Source: Microbacterium kyungheense
Lineage (GTDB): Bacteria > Actinomycetota > Actinomycetes > Actinomycetales > Microbacteriaceae
Direction: 5' to 3'
NCBI RefSeq assembly: GCF_006783905.1
Contig: NZ_VFPE01000006.1
Span: forward strand, 186,001-250,000
Length of the DNA stretch: 64,000 nucleotides
Within the stretch, counting starts at the first letter, position 1. Every line of letters starts with the position of its first letter. Positions 9,113-16,784 of this stretch are shown here, piece by piece. A program made the position numbers and the translations under genes. The notes beneath the pieces were generated by a model. The model worked only from the letters and a program-made list of their open reading frames with translations. It ran no database searches and was not told the DNA's origin.

Positions 9113-9123
9113 CACCAGGACTC

Positions 9124-9155
9124 GTGCCGGCCGGGCCTCGTCGTCCGGTCGGCAC
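9124..9155 (+). terminator. hairpin terminator after the secreted hydrolase
   Basis: The arms at 9124-9135 and 9144-9155 pair over 12 bp, two of them G-U, with an 8-base loop, 11 bases after the stop codon. There is no T-run, as is often the case in high-GC actinobacteria. Confidence 0.55.
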
Positions 9156-9194
9156 GGGTCGTCGGGCTCGCGAGCGCGGCGGACCGGGTGCCCG

Positions 9195-9512
9195 TCAGCC
9201 CGGAGCCGTGAACGAGACCGGCTTGCCGGCGGCCTGGGCGTACGCGATCTCGCGGGCCGTGGACTCACCGATGTAACCGCCGGGATTGACGACCAGCACC
9301 CGATCGGCCAGGTCGATCTTGCGCAGGTGCAGGGCGTCCAGCGCGGCCTTCTGCTCGTCGGTGATCGGCTCGCCGGTGGCATGGCCGAAGACGCCCGGCG
9401 CGAGGACGATGATGCCGGCGAAGGTGAGCACGCGGTTGACCTCGCGCATCTCGTCGGCGAAGCGCGTGGAGCCGCAGATGCAGACGATCTCGGGTCTGTC
9501 CGCCACGGTCAC
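9195..9512 (-). CDS. nucleoside 2-deoxyribosyltransferase-like protein
   Basis: A 105-residue protein with 'IVCICGSTRFADEMREVNRVL' near the N-terminus and 'DRVLVVNPGGYIGESTAREIAYAQAAGKPV' near the C-terminus. This is the layout of small deoxyribosyltransferase/Toll-like nucleotide-binding proteins. The GTG at 9512 overlaps the stop of the upstream EI24 gene as GTGA; a second in-frame GTG lies at 9506. Longer upstream readings run into unrelated high-GC sequence. The biochemical role is not established for this subgroup. Confidence 0.72.
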   Translation of the reverse strand: MTVADRPEIVCICGSTRFADEMREVNRVLTFAGIIVLAPGVFGHATGEPITDEQKAALDALHLRKIDLADRVLVVNPGGYIGESTAREIAYAQAAGKPVSFTAPG

Positions 9513-10255
9513 TGCGTCTCTCGGACCGGGCTCGGATCGAGCAGGGAACGGGCCAGCAGCGTCGACCCGGCGACCGCGGCGGGCATCGAGGCGACGGCGC
9601 CGAGCGGGACGAGGAAGCACAGCTGCGTCGCGACGCCGAAGCCGAGCACCCGGGCCCGGTGGCCGCGTCGGAGGGCCCGGCGCGCCGTCGCGTCGAGCCC
9701 GCGTGCGCTGAGGGCGCGCGAACTCAGTTCGTCGGCGACGACCCATCCCGTGAGGGTCACGCCGACGACCGCGCTCACCACACCGCCGACGACCGGGATG
9801 AAGCCGAGCACGAGCGCGAGCAGCGCGATCAGGATGCCGCGCCCGAACAGCGAGAGCGCATCGCCGACCGACCGCCAGAATCCGTACGCGGCGTCGAGCC
9901 TGTCGTCGCCGTGGTCGGCTTCCACCGCGCGCCAGGTGCGCTCATAGAACGGCTCGCCGATCAGCAGCGTCAGGGCGGTGAACGAGATCGCGACGAGCAC
10001 GAGCGCCGCGCCGACGAGCGCCGTGCCGATCGTGATGCGGATGACGGTCGCCCACACCGAGGGCCAGCCGTCGGCGAACGGCGTGAGCGCGTCCGTCAGT
10101 CCCGGGAGGAACGCGGCGAGCGTGATCAGACCGCCGAGCAGCACCAGCGCCACGATGACCGCGGGCACGAGCCCGAGCAGCATCAGCCCGGGGCGCCGTC
10201 GCCAGTACGCGAAGCCCCGGGCCAGCATCCCCGCCCCTCGAAAGAACTCGCGCAT
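9509..10255 (-). CDS. EI24 domain-containing membrane protein
   Basis: This 248-residue protein has four to six membrane segments ('PGLMLLGLVPAVIVALVLLGGLITLAAFLPG', 'VIRITIGTALVGAALVLVAISFTALTLLIG'). The conserved 'GEPFYERTWRAVEADHGD' loop marks the EI24/CysZ-like family. CysZ is a sulfate channel in Enterobacteria, but actinobacterial members have no assigned substrate. The start is the only well-placed ATG, and the gene is translationally coupled to the small gene after it. Confidence 0.82.
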   Translation of the reverse strand: MREFFRGAGMLARGFAYWRRRPGLMLLGLVPAVIVALVLLGGLITLAAFLPGLTDALTPFADGWPSVWATVIRITIGTALVGAALVLVAISFTALTLLIGEPFYERTWRAVEADHGDDRLDAAYGFWRSVGDALSLFGRGILIALLALVLGFIPVVGGVVSAVVGVTLTGWVVADELSSRALSARGLDATARRALRRGHRARVLGFGVATQLCFLVPLGAVASMPAAVAGSTLLARSLLDPSPVRETQ

Positions 10256-10363
10256 CGGACAAGGGTACGAAACCGTCGCGCCGGATGGGAATCGCCCTCG
10301 TCCGCGTGAAGGAGTGCGGGTGGATGCCGGCGGCCGGGCGACGCCGGAAGAGGCGTGGTCTGC

Positions 10364-10795
10364 TCACACCGCGGCGTGCAGCGGCACCGCGAACGCCTTG
10401 CGCAGGGAACCCGGCGCGACGAGGGGGAGCAGCAGCGCGAGCAGCTTGCCCTTGACGGTTCGGGGGTGGCGGGTGAGCTCGACGTCGACGCGCGCACCCG
10501 TGCCCTCCGGCGTGACCTGGAAGACCCACCCGCCACCGGGGCCGAACACCTTGGAGTCGAGCGTGGTGATGTCGACGCGTCCGCGCGCGGCATCCCATTC
10601 GTAGCGGGCGTGTTCCCACGCGGCCGCCGTGCCCTCGGTCACGACGGCCCAGTTGTCGCCGAGGGCGTCGACTTCGAAGTGGTCGGCATCGATCGTGGGC
10701 CACTGGTCGGGACGCGACGGGCTGAAGTCCGTGAGCACCGCCATGACTTCGGGGGCGCTGAGGGTGGACTGCAGGTGGAAGCGGATGACGGGCAT
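10364..10795 (-). CDS. SRPBCC family protein
   Basis: A 143-residue protein of the START/polyketide-cyclase-like SRPBCC fold. It begins 'MPVIRFHLQSTLSAPEVMAVLTDFSPSRPDQWP', the usual first strand and helix, and ends with a helix rich in Leu ('GKLLALLLPLVAPGSLRKAF'). Such proteins bind hydrophobic ligands in a cavity. No partner gene indicates the ligand. It stands alone, with gaps of about 100 bases on either side. Confidence 0.8.
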   Translation of the reverse strand: MPVIRFHLQSTLSAPEVMAVLTDFSPSRPDQWPTIDADHFEVDALGDNWAVVTEGTAAAWEHARYEWDAARGRVDITTLDSKVFGPGGGWVFQVTPEGTGARVDVELTRHPRTVKGKLLALLLPLVAPGSLRKAFAVPLHAAV

Positions 10796-10882
10796 GGGAT
10801 GCGTCCTTTCGTCGGTATGAGCGCGACGATCGCGCTCACCTCGACGGTCTCGCGATCGGGGTGCGCAGCGCGCCCGTGGCTC

Positions 10883-12130
10883 CTACTGGTCGGCCGCCGG
10901 GCAGTGCCGCACCGGCGTCTCCCCGGAACCCGGGGCGTGGCGTCCGACGACGGTCGCCGCCGTCGCGGTGATCGCCGCGACGACGAGCGGGAAGACCCAT
11001 GCGGGGTACCACGCGGACGAGACGACGGCGACGGCGACCAGTCCGGCGCCGACCAGGGACGCCCAGCACCGGTCGCGAAGCAGGATCCACCGGAAGATCT
11101 CGAGCCCCACGAGGTACAGGACGATCCCCGCTCCGAGCGCTGCGACGGCGAGGCGGCTCGCGGGTTCGCCGGGGTCGGCGACCACGTCGTCGAGCAGGAG
11201 CGTGCTGCCGATGGCGACGAGCACCACGCCGGCCACGAGTGGGAAGTGGCCGAACGTGTAGCCGTCGCGCGCGAGCGACGGCCGCGCCGCGTGGTCCGCG
11301 TGCTCCAGCGCGCGGGCGGCCTCCGCCGACAGCCGCCCGAAGAACGCCCACCAGAGGCTCGCCGTGATCAGGAATCCCACCAGCACGACTCCGAGCGCGG
11401 ACGGGTTCGACGACCACGGGTCGACGCGGGCTCCGGAGGCCAGGACGGTCTCGCCGAGCGCGATGATCAGCACGAGGTCGTGACGCTCCGTGAAGTGCCG
11501 CGGGCTGCCCACCCGCCACCCGCGGTACCGCGCGGCCGAGCGACCGCCCGCGAAGTCGACGACGAGCGCCGCCGCCCACAGTCCCGCCTGCCATGTGCCG
11601 CCGAGAACCGCCCCGGCGACCAGCAGGCCGATCGACACGGTCTGAGGCGCGAGGTCGAGGATCAGCTGACGTCGCAGGCGAGGCCGGCCCCACGCGGCCG
11701 CCGCGAGCAGGATGACGTAGCATCCGCGGACGACGGCGAAGGCGACAGCCAGCACGAGCGCCGGATTCGCGCCGTCGGGATGCCGCGTCCACGCCTCAGG
11801 GATGACGAGGCCGACCACGAACACGCCTGCCATCGCGACCAGCATCCCGACGCGCACGAAGCCGCGATCCAGCCTCACCTGATTCCCGAGCCAGATGAAC
11901 GCGCACCATGCCCACCACAGCAGAGCGAGCAGGATCGTCGCCCGCAGCAGGGACGCCGGCTCGGGGTCCGCCTCCACCAGCGCGACCACCCGGGTCAGGG
12001 CGAAGACGAACACCAGGTCGAAGAAGATCTCGAACAAGGTCGTGCGATCGCGGTCGCGCGTCGCGACCGCGGACCGGGCACGGGGTGCCGGGTCCGGCGC
12101 AGCGGCATCCGCCCGGAGAAGCGGTCTCAT
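10883..12130 (-). CDS. low temperature requirement protein A (LtrA) family membrane protein
   Basis: The 415-residue product has about twelve hydrophobic segments. The family signature 'RTTLFEIFFDLVFVFALTRVV' is at residues about 29-49, and 'FTERHDLVLIIALGETVLASG' lies in the middle. LtrA was named from a Listeria cold-growth mutant; the molecular function of the family is unclear. The ATG at 12130 lies four bases after the stop of the SDR gene, so the two are probably co-transcribed. A short basic cytoplasmic N-terminus precedes the first helix. Confidence 0.88.
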   Translation of the reverse strand: MRPLLRADAAAPDPAPRARSAVATRDRDRTTLFEIFFDLVFVFALTRVVALVEADPEPASLLRATILLALLWWAWCAFIWLGNQVRLDRGFVRVGMLVAMAGVFVVGLVIPEAWTRHPDGANPALVLAVAFAVVRGCYVILLAAAAWGRPRLRRQLILDLAPQTVSIGLLVAGAVLGGTWQAGLWAAALVVDFAGGRSAARYRGWRVGSPRHFTERHDLVLIIALGETVLASGARVDPWSSNPSALGVVLVGFLITASLWWAFFGRLSAEAARALEHADHAARPSLARDGYTFGHFPLVAGVVLVAIGSTLLLDDVVADPGEPASRLAVAALGAGIVLYLVGLEIFRWILLRDRCWASLVGAGLVAVAVVSSAWYPAWVFPLVVAAITATAATVVGRHAPGSGETPVRHCPAADQ

Positions 12131-12134
12131 CGCA

Positions 12135-13022
12135 TCATCGCTCCGCCCCGGATGCCGTCGGCAGCGGGAAGTCGGCGGAGCGGCTCACGTCCGCCCACGC
12201 GATCGCCTCTTCGACGCGTGCCCGGTCGTTCTCGATGATCATGTCGACCGCCGCGGAGCCGAGAGGGAGCCGCAGCGGCAGCTGCGCGCGATCGGGCAAC
12301 GTGACCAGAAGCCGCGCCGCTCGGACGGGGTCGCCCGGCTGGCTCCCCTGGGTCGCACGCCGGAAGTCGTGCAGGGCTCCCACCGTCGCCGCGTAGTCCG
12401 ACCCGACGGTCGACATGGTCATCGAGCTGCCCTGCCAGTCCGTCCGGAACGCGCCGGGTTCGACGATCACCACGCGGATGCCCAGCGGGGCCACCTCGCG
12501 GGCCAGGACCTCGGAGAAGCCCTCGACCGCGAACTTCGCCGCCTGGTACGCGCCCATGCCCGGCGTGCCGCCGACCCGGCCGCCCACCGACGAGAACTGC
12601 AGGAAGAGCCCGGAGCGCCGGCGGCGCATAACCGGCAGCGCCGCCCGCGTCACGTTGACCACGCCGAACAGGTTGGTTTCGACCTGAGCGCGGAAGTCCG
12701 CCTCCGCCATCTCTTCGATCGGGGCACTGTCGGCATAGCCGGCGTTGTTGACGACGACGTCGAGGCGGCCGAACCGCTCGACGGTCGCGGCGACCGCCGC
12801 CGTGGCGGCACCGGGGTCGGTCACATCCAGCGTCCGGGTGAGGATCCGCTCCGGTCCATGCTGCTCGGCGAGCTCATCGAGGGCTCCCGCCGATCGCGCC
12901 GTCGCCACGACCGCGTCGCCGCGCTCGAGGGCGGCCTCGACGATCGCCCGGCCGAAGCCGCGTGTGCTTCCCGTGACCAGCCACACCCGGCTCGCCTGCT
13001 GGTGCTCGGTGTTCGCGGGCAT
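12135..13022 (-). CDS. SDR family oxidoreductase
   Basis: A classical short-chain dehydrogenase of about 295 residues. The NAD(P)-binding motif TGSTRGFG is near residues 17-24, NNAG at about 91-94, and the catalytic set is Ser (FSSVGG) and YQAAK. The start at 13022 follows AAAGGAG at a good distance; readings starting further upstream lack family similarity. Arg residues after the first strand suggest a preference for NADP(H), which is inference. It is upstream of, and probably in one transcript with, the LtrA gene. The substrate is unknown. Confidence 0.9.
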   Translation of the reverse strand: MPANTEHQQASRVWLVTGSTRGFGRAIVEAALERGDAVVATARSAGALDELAEQHGPERILTRTLDVTDPGAATAAVAATVERFGRLDVVVNNAGYADSAPIEEMAEADFRAQVETNLFGVVNVTRAALPVMRRRRSGLFLQFSSVGGRVGGTPGMGAYQAAKFAVEGFSEVLAREVAPLGIRVVIVEPGAFRTDWQGSSMTMSTVGSDYAATVGALHDFRRATQGSQPGDPVRAARLLVTLPDRAQLPLRLPLGSAAVDMIIENDRARVEEAIAWADVSRSADFPLPTASGAER

Positions 13023-13140
13023 GCCCGCTCCTTTCATCCGGGCGTCCGTCCCGATGACGGCCGCATCCGTCGTCGATGCTCGTCGCACGGGTGCGGTCGT
13101 CGCGCCCGGCGTTGTCCCGGGTCGGCCCCCGAGTCGACGG

Positions 13141-13182
13141 CACCCGGGGGTCGGCCAGGGGGTTACACCGGTGCGCGAGCAC
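13141..13182 (+). promoter_or_regulatory. LAL-regulon motif, copy A
   Basis: CACCCGGGGGTCGGCC (13141-13156) is followed by AGGGGG and ACCGGTGCGCGAGC. The 16-base block recurs exactly at 18644, and the second part recurs near 16744. All three copies lie upstream of genes around the LuxR/LAL regulator at 13838, so this is a shared control-site candidate. Confidence 0.5.
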
Positions 13183-13256
13183 CGGGCGTCGACGAGGCTC
13201 GGAACAGCGGCGGCACCATGCCGCCTGCGCACCGGCGGACACCAGAGGAGCATCCG

Positions 13257-13361
13257 ATGAACAACCAGACCGAGCGACCCGGCACCGAGGAGGCGGCCTC
13301 GGTCGCGACCGCGACACGCTCCGCCGTCCAGGTCGCGCCCGGTCGGGACCTCGCCGAGTGA
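13257..13361 (+). CDS. small 34-residue peptide upstream of the SnoaL-like gene
   Basis: The short frame begins at an ATG six bases after AGAGGAG and encodes a 34-residue hydrophilic peptide (MNNQTERPGTEEAASVATAT...). Its stop overlaps the GTG start of the next gene as GTGA. The ideal ribosome-binding site belongs to this frame rather than to the downstream gene, so the peptide may act mainly by translational coupling. No family is recognised. Confidence 0.5.
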   Translation: MNNQTERPGTEEAASVATATRSAVQVAPGRDLAE

Positions 13362-13792
13362 CCGCGCCCTCGCCCCTTGACCGGCTGCTGGCGATCGAGC
13401 AGCTCCGAGACCTGCAGGCGCGTCTGTGCCGGCTCGCGTCGGCGCGGGACTGGCCTGCCGTCGAGGAGCTGTTCCTGCCCGACGGCCGGTTCCGCGCGTT
13501 CGGCGCGGACGGAGCACTCACGTGCTTCGCCGACGGACCCGGCATCGGCCAGGCCATCGACCGCGCGCTCGGGGCGGGGACGCTCATCGTCCGCGCGTTC
13601 GGCGAGGAGTTCGACGTGCTCTCGGACTCGCGAGCCGAGGCCCGCAGCTCCGTCGAGGACCTACTGTTCGTCGGCGACCGTGAACGCGTGCTCCATGGCT
13701 TCGGCTGGCTGAGCGTCGCCTACCGCCGCGACGGCGGCCACTGGCGGATCCGATCGGCGGAGTTCACGAGGATCGCCCGTGAACAGCGGTGA
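13358..13792 (+). CDS. SnoaL-like / nuclear transport factor 2 fold protein
   Basis: A 144-residue protein of the SnoaL_4 type. The first helix 'LDRLLAIEQLRDLQARLCRLASARDWPAVEELFLPDGRF' is characteristic, and the C-terminal strand 'VAYRRDGGHWRIRSAEFTR' completes the cone-shaped fold. Members include dehydratases, isomerases and binding proteins; the catalytic role here is not clear. The start is a GTG that overlaps the stop of the small upstream peptide. It lies directly before the LAL regulator gene and behind one copy of the shared upstream motif. Confidence 0.75.
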   Translation: MTAPSPLDRLLAIEQLRDLQARLCRLASARDWPAVEELFLPDGRFRAFGADGALTCFADGPGIGQAIDRALGAGTLIVRAFGEEFDVLSDSRAEARSSVEDLLFVGDRERVLHGFGWLSVAYRRDGGHWRIRSAEFTRIAREQR

Positions 13793-13837
13793 CCGGCCGT
13801 GCGCGAGAGCGCTCTCAGGCCAGTATGCTGACCGAAC

Positions 13838-16672
13838 ATGGCGCCCCCTGGACCCGCACCGTCGCTGATCGGTCGTCGCCGCGAACGCGAGCGGCTGGAT
13901 CGGCTCGTCTCCAGCCTTCGCGGCGGCGAGAGCCGATCCCTCGTGATCCGGTCCGAGGCCGGCCTCGGCAAGTCCGAGCTGCTCGACTACCTCGCCGATC
14001 AGGCGACGGGATGCCGCGTGCTGCGCGCCGTCGGGGTCGAGTCCGAGATGGAGCTCCCGCTGTCGGGGCTCCAGCAGCTGTGCGCTCCGATCCTCGACGG
14101 GCTGGACGCGCTGCCCGAACCGCAGGCGGTCGCCCTCGGAGTGGCGTTCGGCCAGCGCACCGGGCCCGCGCCGGACCGGTTCCTCGTGGGCCTCGCGGCC
14201 CTCAGCCTGCTCAGCCATGCCGCCGAGGCCCAGCCGCTGCTGTGTCTCGTCGACGACGCCCAATGGCTGGATCAGGCGTCGGCGCAGGTGCTGGCCTTCG
14301 TCGCACGGCGACTGGTCGCCGAGTCGGTCGGACTGGTGCTCGCCGTGCGCGAGCCCGTCGACGAGCGGTTCGCGGCGATCGACGACCTCACGGTGAGCCC
14401 GCTGGACGACGACGACGCGCGTGCGCTGCTGGCCACGGTCATGCCCGGTCCGGTCGACCCGGCCGTGCGGGACCGGATCATCGCCGAGGCGCACGGCAAC
14501 CCGCTCGCGCTCGTCGAGCTGCACCGCGGCGCCGACGCGCTGGACTTCGGCGGAGTCGCGAGCGCGGTGGGCCGCAACGGCGTCGCCGGGCGGATCGAAG
14601 CATCGTTCCGGCACCGTGTGGAGGCGCTGCCTTCCGAGACGCGGCGCATCCTGCTGATCACCGCCCTGGAGCCGGTCGGGGATCCCGTCCTGGTGCTGGG
14701 GGCCGCGGAGCGCCTCGGGCTCGACGCCTCGGCGTTCACCCCCGCCGTCGAGGACGAGCTGGTCGAGGTCGGCGCGAAGGTGCGGTTCCGGCATCCACTC
14801 GTGCGATCGGCGGTCGTCACCGCCCAGTCCGCGGCCGACCGGCGTGCCGCCCACCTGGCGCTGGCTGCTGCGACGGACCCCGACACCGACCCGGATCGCC
14901 GGGCGTGGCACCTCGCCGAGGGATCGATCGGGCTCGACGAGGACGTCGCGGCCGAGCTGGTGGCGTCCGCGGTGCGCGCGCGACTGCGGGGCGGCCTCGT
15001 CGCGGCCGCGATGTTCCACGCACGCGGGGCGTCGCTGACCCCCGACGCGCAGATGCGCTCCCGCCGAGCCTTGATGGCCGCGGAGGACACGTTCCGCGCG
15101 GGCGGCATGCAGCAGGCGCTGCGCCTGCTCGACGGGGCCGAGCCCGAGCTGCTCGACGAGCATCAGCGCGCCCGCATCGATCTGGTGCGCGGTCAGGTCC
15201 TGTTCTATGTCGCCCCGGGCCGGAACGCCGCCGGAGCGCTCCTCGAGGCGGCGCGCCGGCTCGAGCAGCACGACAGCGATGCGGCGCTCGCGACCTATGC
15301 GAACGCCTACATCGCTGCGGTGCTGGTCGGCTCGCGCGCGCACGGCGTCGGCCTCGCCGAGGTCGCGCGCGGCATCCTCGCAGCGCGCCCGGTCGAGCCG
15401 CTCAACGCGGGGGCACGCGCTGCGGCCGCGGCCCTGGAGGGGCTGGCCGTGCTCGCCATCGACGGCTACGGCGCTGCGGCGCCACGCCTGCGCGAGGCCC
15501 TCGATGCGCTGCGGGCGCTGGATCGCAGCCCGATCGCGGATCCGCCGGCCGCCCGCGACCCCCGGCGCGGCCTGGGCGGCGACATCGGCGACGAGATCGG
15601 CGCGCTGCGCTGGCTGCCGCTGGCCTGCCTGGTCTCGCGGGTGCTGCTCGACGACGACGCGTACACGCAGCTCGCCGAGGAGTTCGTGGGAGCCTGTCGC
15701 CGCGAAGGCGCACTGTCGTCGCTGCTGATGGCCATGGCCGAGTGGTACCCGCTCCAGCTCATGAGCGGCAACATCGCCCACGCGGAAGAGCAGTACGCTG
15801 CCGTCCGCGACGTCATCACCGCGCGGGACTTCCCGGAGCTGCCCGACCGCGAAGGCTGGTTCGCGGCATATCGCGGGGATGCCGTCGCGATGGGTCAATC
15901 GCGGGCACTGGTGCAGGCGCGTGGCGCGCAAGGCGAGGGCCAGTGGCTCCTTTCGAACGCCCTGCAGGAGGGGGTCCTGCAGAACTCGACCGGCCGCTAC
16001 GCCGAGGCGCTCGCGGCGACGTCGGCGGCCGATGGCCATCCGTTCGACATCGGCCTGGCGGCATGGGTGCTTCCCGAGCATGTCGAGGCCGCCGCTCGCG
16101 CCGGCGAGCCCGATGAGGCCCGTCGGTCCCTCGCACGGCTGCACGAGATCGCCGAGGCGACGGGCACCGACTGGGCGCGTGGGCTCGCGTCCCGGTCGGC
16201 TGCGCTGGTGGCCGATGACCGCGACGCCGAAGCGCTGTACCTCGCGGCGATCAGCGAGCTCGGCCGCACCCGGATCACGACCGCGACCGCGCGCGCCCAC
16301 CTGCTGTACGGCGAGTGGCTGCGTCGCCAGAACCGTCGTGTCGAAGCCCGGGAGGCACTGCGGCGAGCGCACGACCTCTTTACACGGATGGGCGCGCACG
16401 CCTTCGCCGACCGCGCCGCCCGTGAGCTCGGAGCGACCGGAGAGGTCGTGCACCGCGGCGCCGACGGCCCGGTCGACGAGCTCACCGCGCAGGAGCGGCA
16501 GATCGCGCGGCTGGCGGCCGGCGGCAACACGAACCCCGAGATCGGCGCGCAGCTGTTCCTCAGCCCCCGGACCGTCGAGTGGCACCTTCGCAAGGTGTTC
16601 ACCAAGCTCGGCGTGACGTCGAGACGTCAACTGGCACGCGCGTTGCGCGAGCCGTCGGCGTCGGTCGGCTAG
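13838..16672 (+). CDS. LuxR family ATP-binding regulator (LAL type)
   Basis: This large 944-residue regulator has an N-terminal AAA/STAND ATPase. Its Walker A reads SEAGLGKS at residues 39-46, with Ser in place of the usual first Gly, and its Walker B is 'LLCLVDDAQWLD' (134-145). A long helical, TPR-like middle follows, and the C-terminal LuxR helix-turn-helix is 'LTAQERQIARLAAGGNTNPEIGAQLFLSPRTVEWHLRKVF'. MalT is the best-known member. The transcript looks leaderless: TATGCT lies at 13824-13829, eight bases before the ATG, with no Shine-Dalgarno sequence. The surrounding hydrolase genes share an upstream motif and are the probable targets. Confidence 0.92.
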   Translation: MAPPGPAPSLIGRRRERERLDRLVSSLRGGESRSLVIRSEAGLGKSELLDYLADQATGCRVLRAVGVESEMELPLSGLQQLCAPILDGLDALPEPQAVALGVAFGQRTGPAPDRFLVGLAALSLLSHAAEAQPLLCLVDDAQWLDQASAQVLAFVARRLVAESVGLVLAVREPVDERFAAIDDLTVSPLDDDDARALLATVMPGPVDPAVRDRIIAEAHGNPLALVELHRGADALDFGGVASAVGRNGVAGRIEASFRHRVEALPSETRRILLITALEPVGDPVLVLGAAERLGLDASAFTPAVEDELVEVGAKVRFRHPLVRSAVVTAQSAADRRAAHLALAAATDPDTDPDRRAWHLAEGSIGLDEDVAAELVASAVRARLRGGLVAAAMFHARGASLTPDAQMRSRRALMAAEDTFRAGGMQQALRLLDGAEPELLDEHQRARIDLVRGQVLFYVAPGRNAAGALLEAARRLEQHDSDAALATYANAYIAAVLVGSRAHGVGLAEVARGILAARPVEPLNAGARAAAAALEGLAVLAIDGYGAAAPRLREALDALRALDRSPIADPPAARDPRRGLGGDIGDEIGALRWLPLACLVSRVLLDDDAYTQLAEEFVGACRREGALSSLLMAMAEWYPLQLMSGNIAHAEEQYAAVRDVITARDFPELPDREGWFAAYRGDAVAMGQSRALVQARGAQGEGQWLLSNALQEGVLQNSTGRYAEALAATSAADGHPFDIGLAAWVLPEHVEAAARAGEPDEARRSLARLHEIAEATGTDWARGLASRSAALVADDRDAEALYLAAISELGRTRITTATARAHLLYGEWLRRQNRRVEAREALRRAHDLFTRMGAHAFADRAARELGATGEVVHRGADGPVDELTAQERQIARLAAGGNTNPEIGAQLFLSPRTVEWHLRKVFTKLGVTSRRQLARALREPSASVG

Positions 16673-16697
16673 CTCGCCCCCGTCATCGGCCCGTAGG

Positions 16698-16757
16698 TCC
16701 CGGGTGCGGCCAGGGGCCTCCCGGGCCCGGCCCCCGGCAGCACCACCGGCGCGCGAG
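16698..16757 (+). promoter_or_regulatory. LAL-regulon motif, copy C (diverged)
   Basis: CCCGGGTGCGGCCAGGGG, then about 25 bases, then ACCACCGGCGCGCGAGCG. The second block matches copy A (ACCGGTGCGCGAGC) at 13 of 14 positions; the first block is diverged with a longer spacer. It lies directly before the carboxylesterase start. Confidence 0.35.
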
Positions 16758-16784
16758 CGCGGCGGGATCGGCGACGGTGGCTGC

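Noticed and set aside
6935..9382. An 815-codon minus-strand frame opposite the secreted hydrolase
   Set aside because: The plus-strand protein has a signal peptide and repeated domains. The minus frame is low-complexity shadow sequence.
10256..10363. A small gene between the EI24 and SRPBCC genes
   Set aside because: No start with a ribosome-binding site and no family-like pattern was seen. It appears to be upstream sequence of the EI24 gene.
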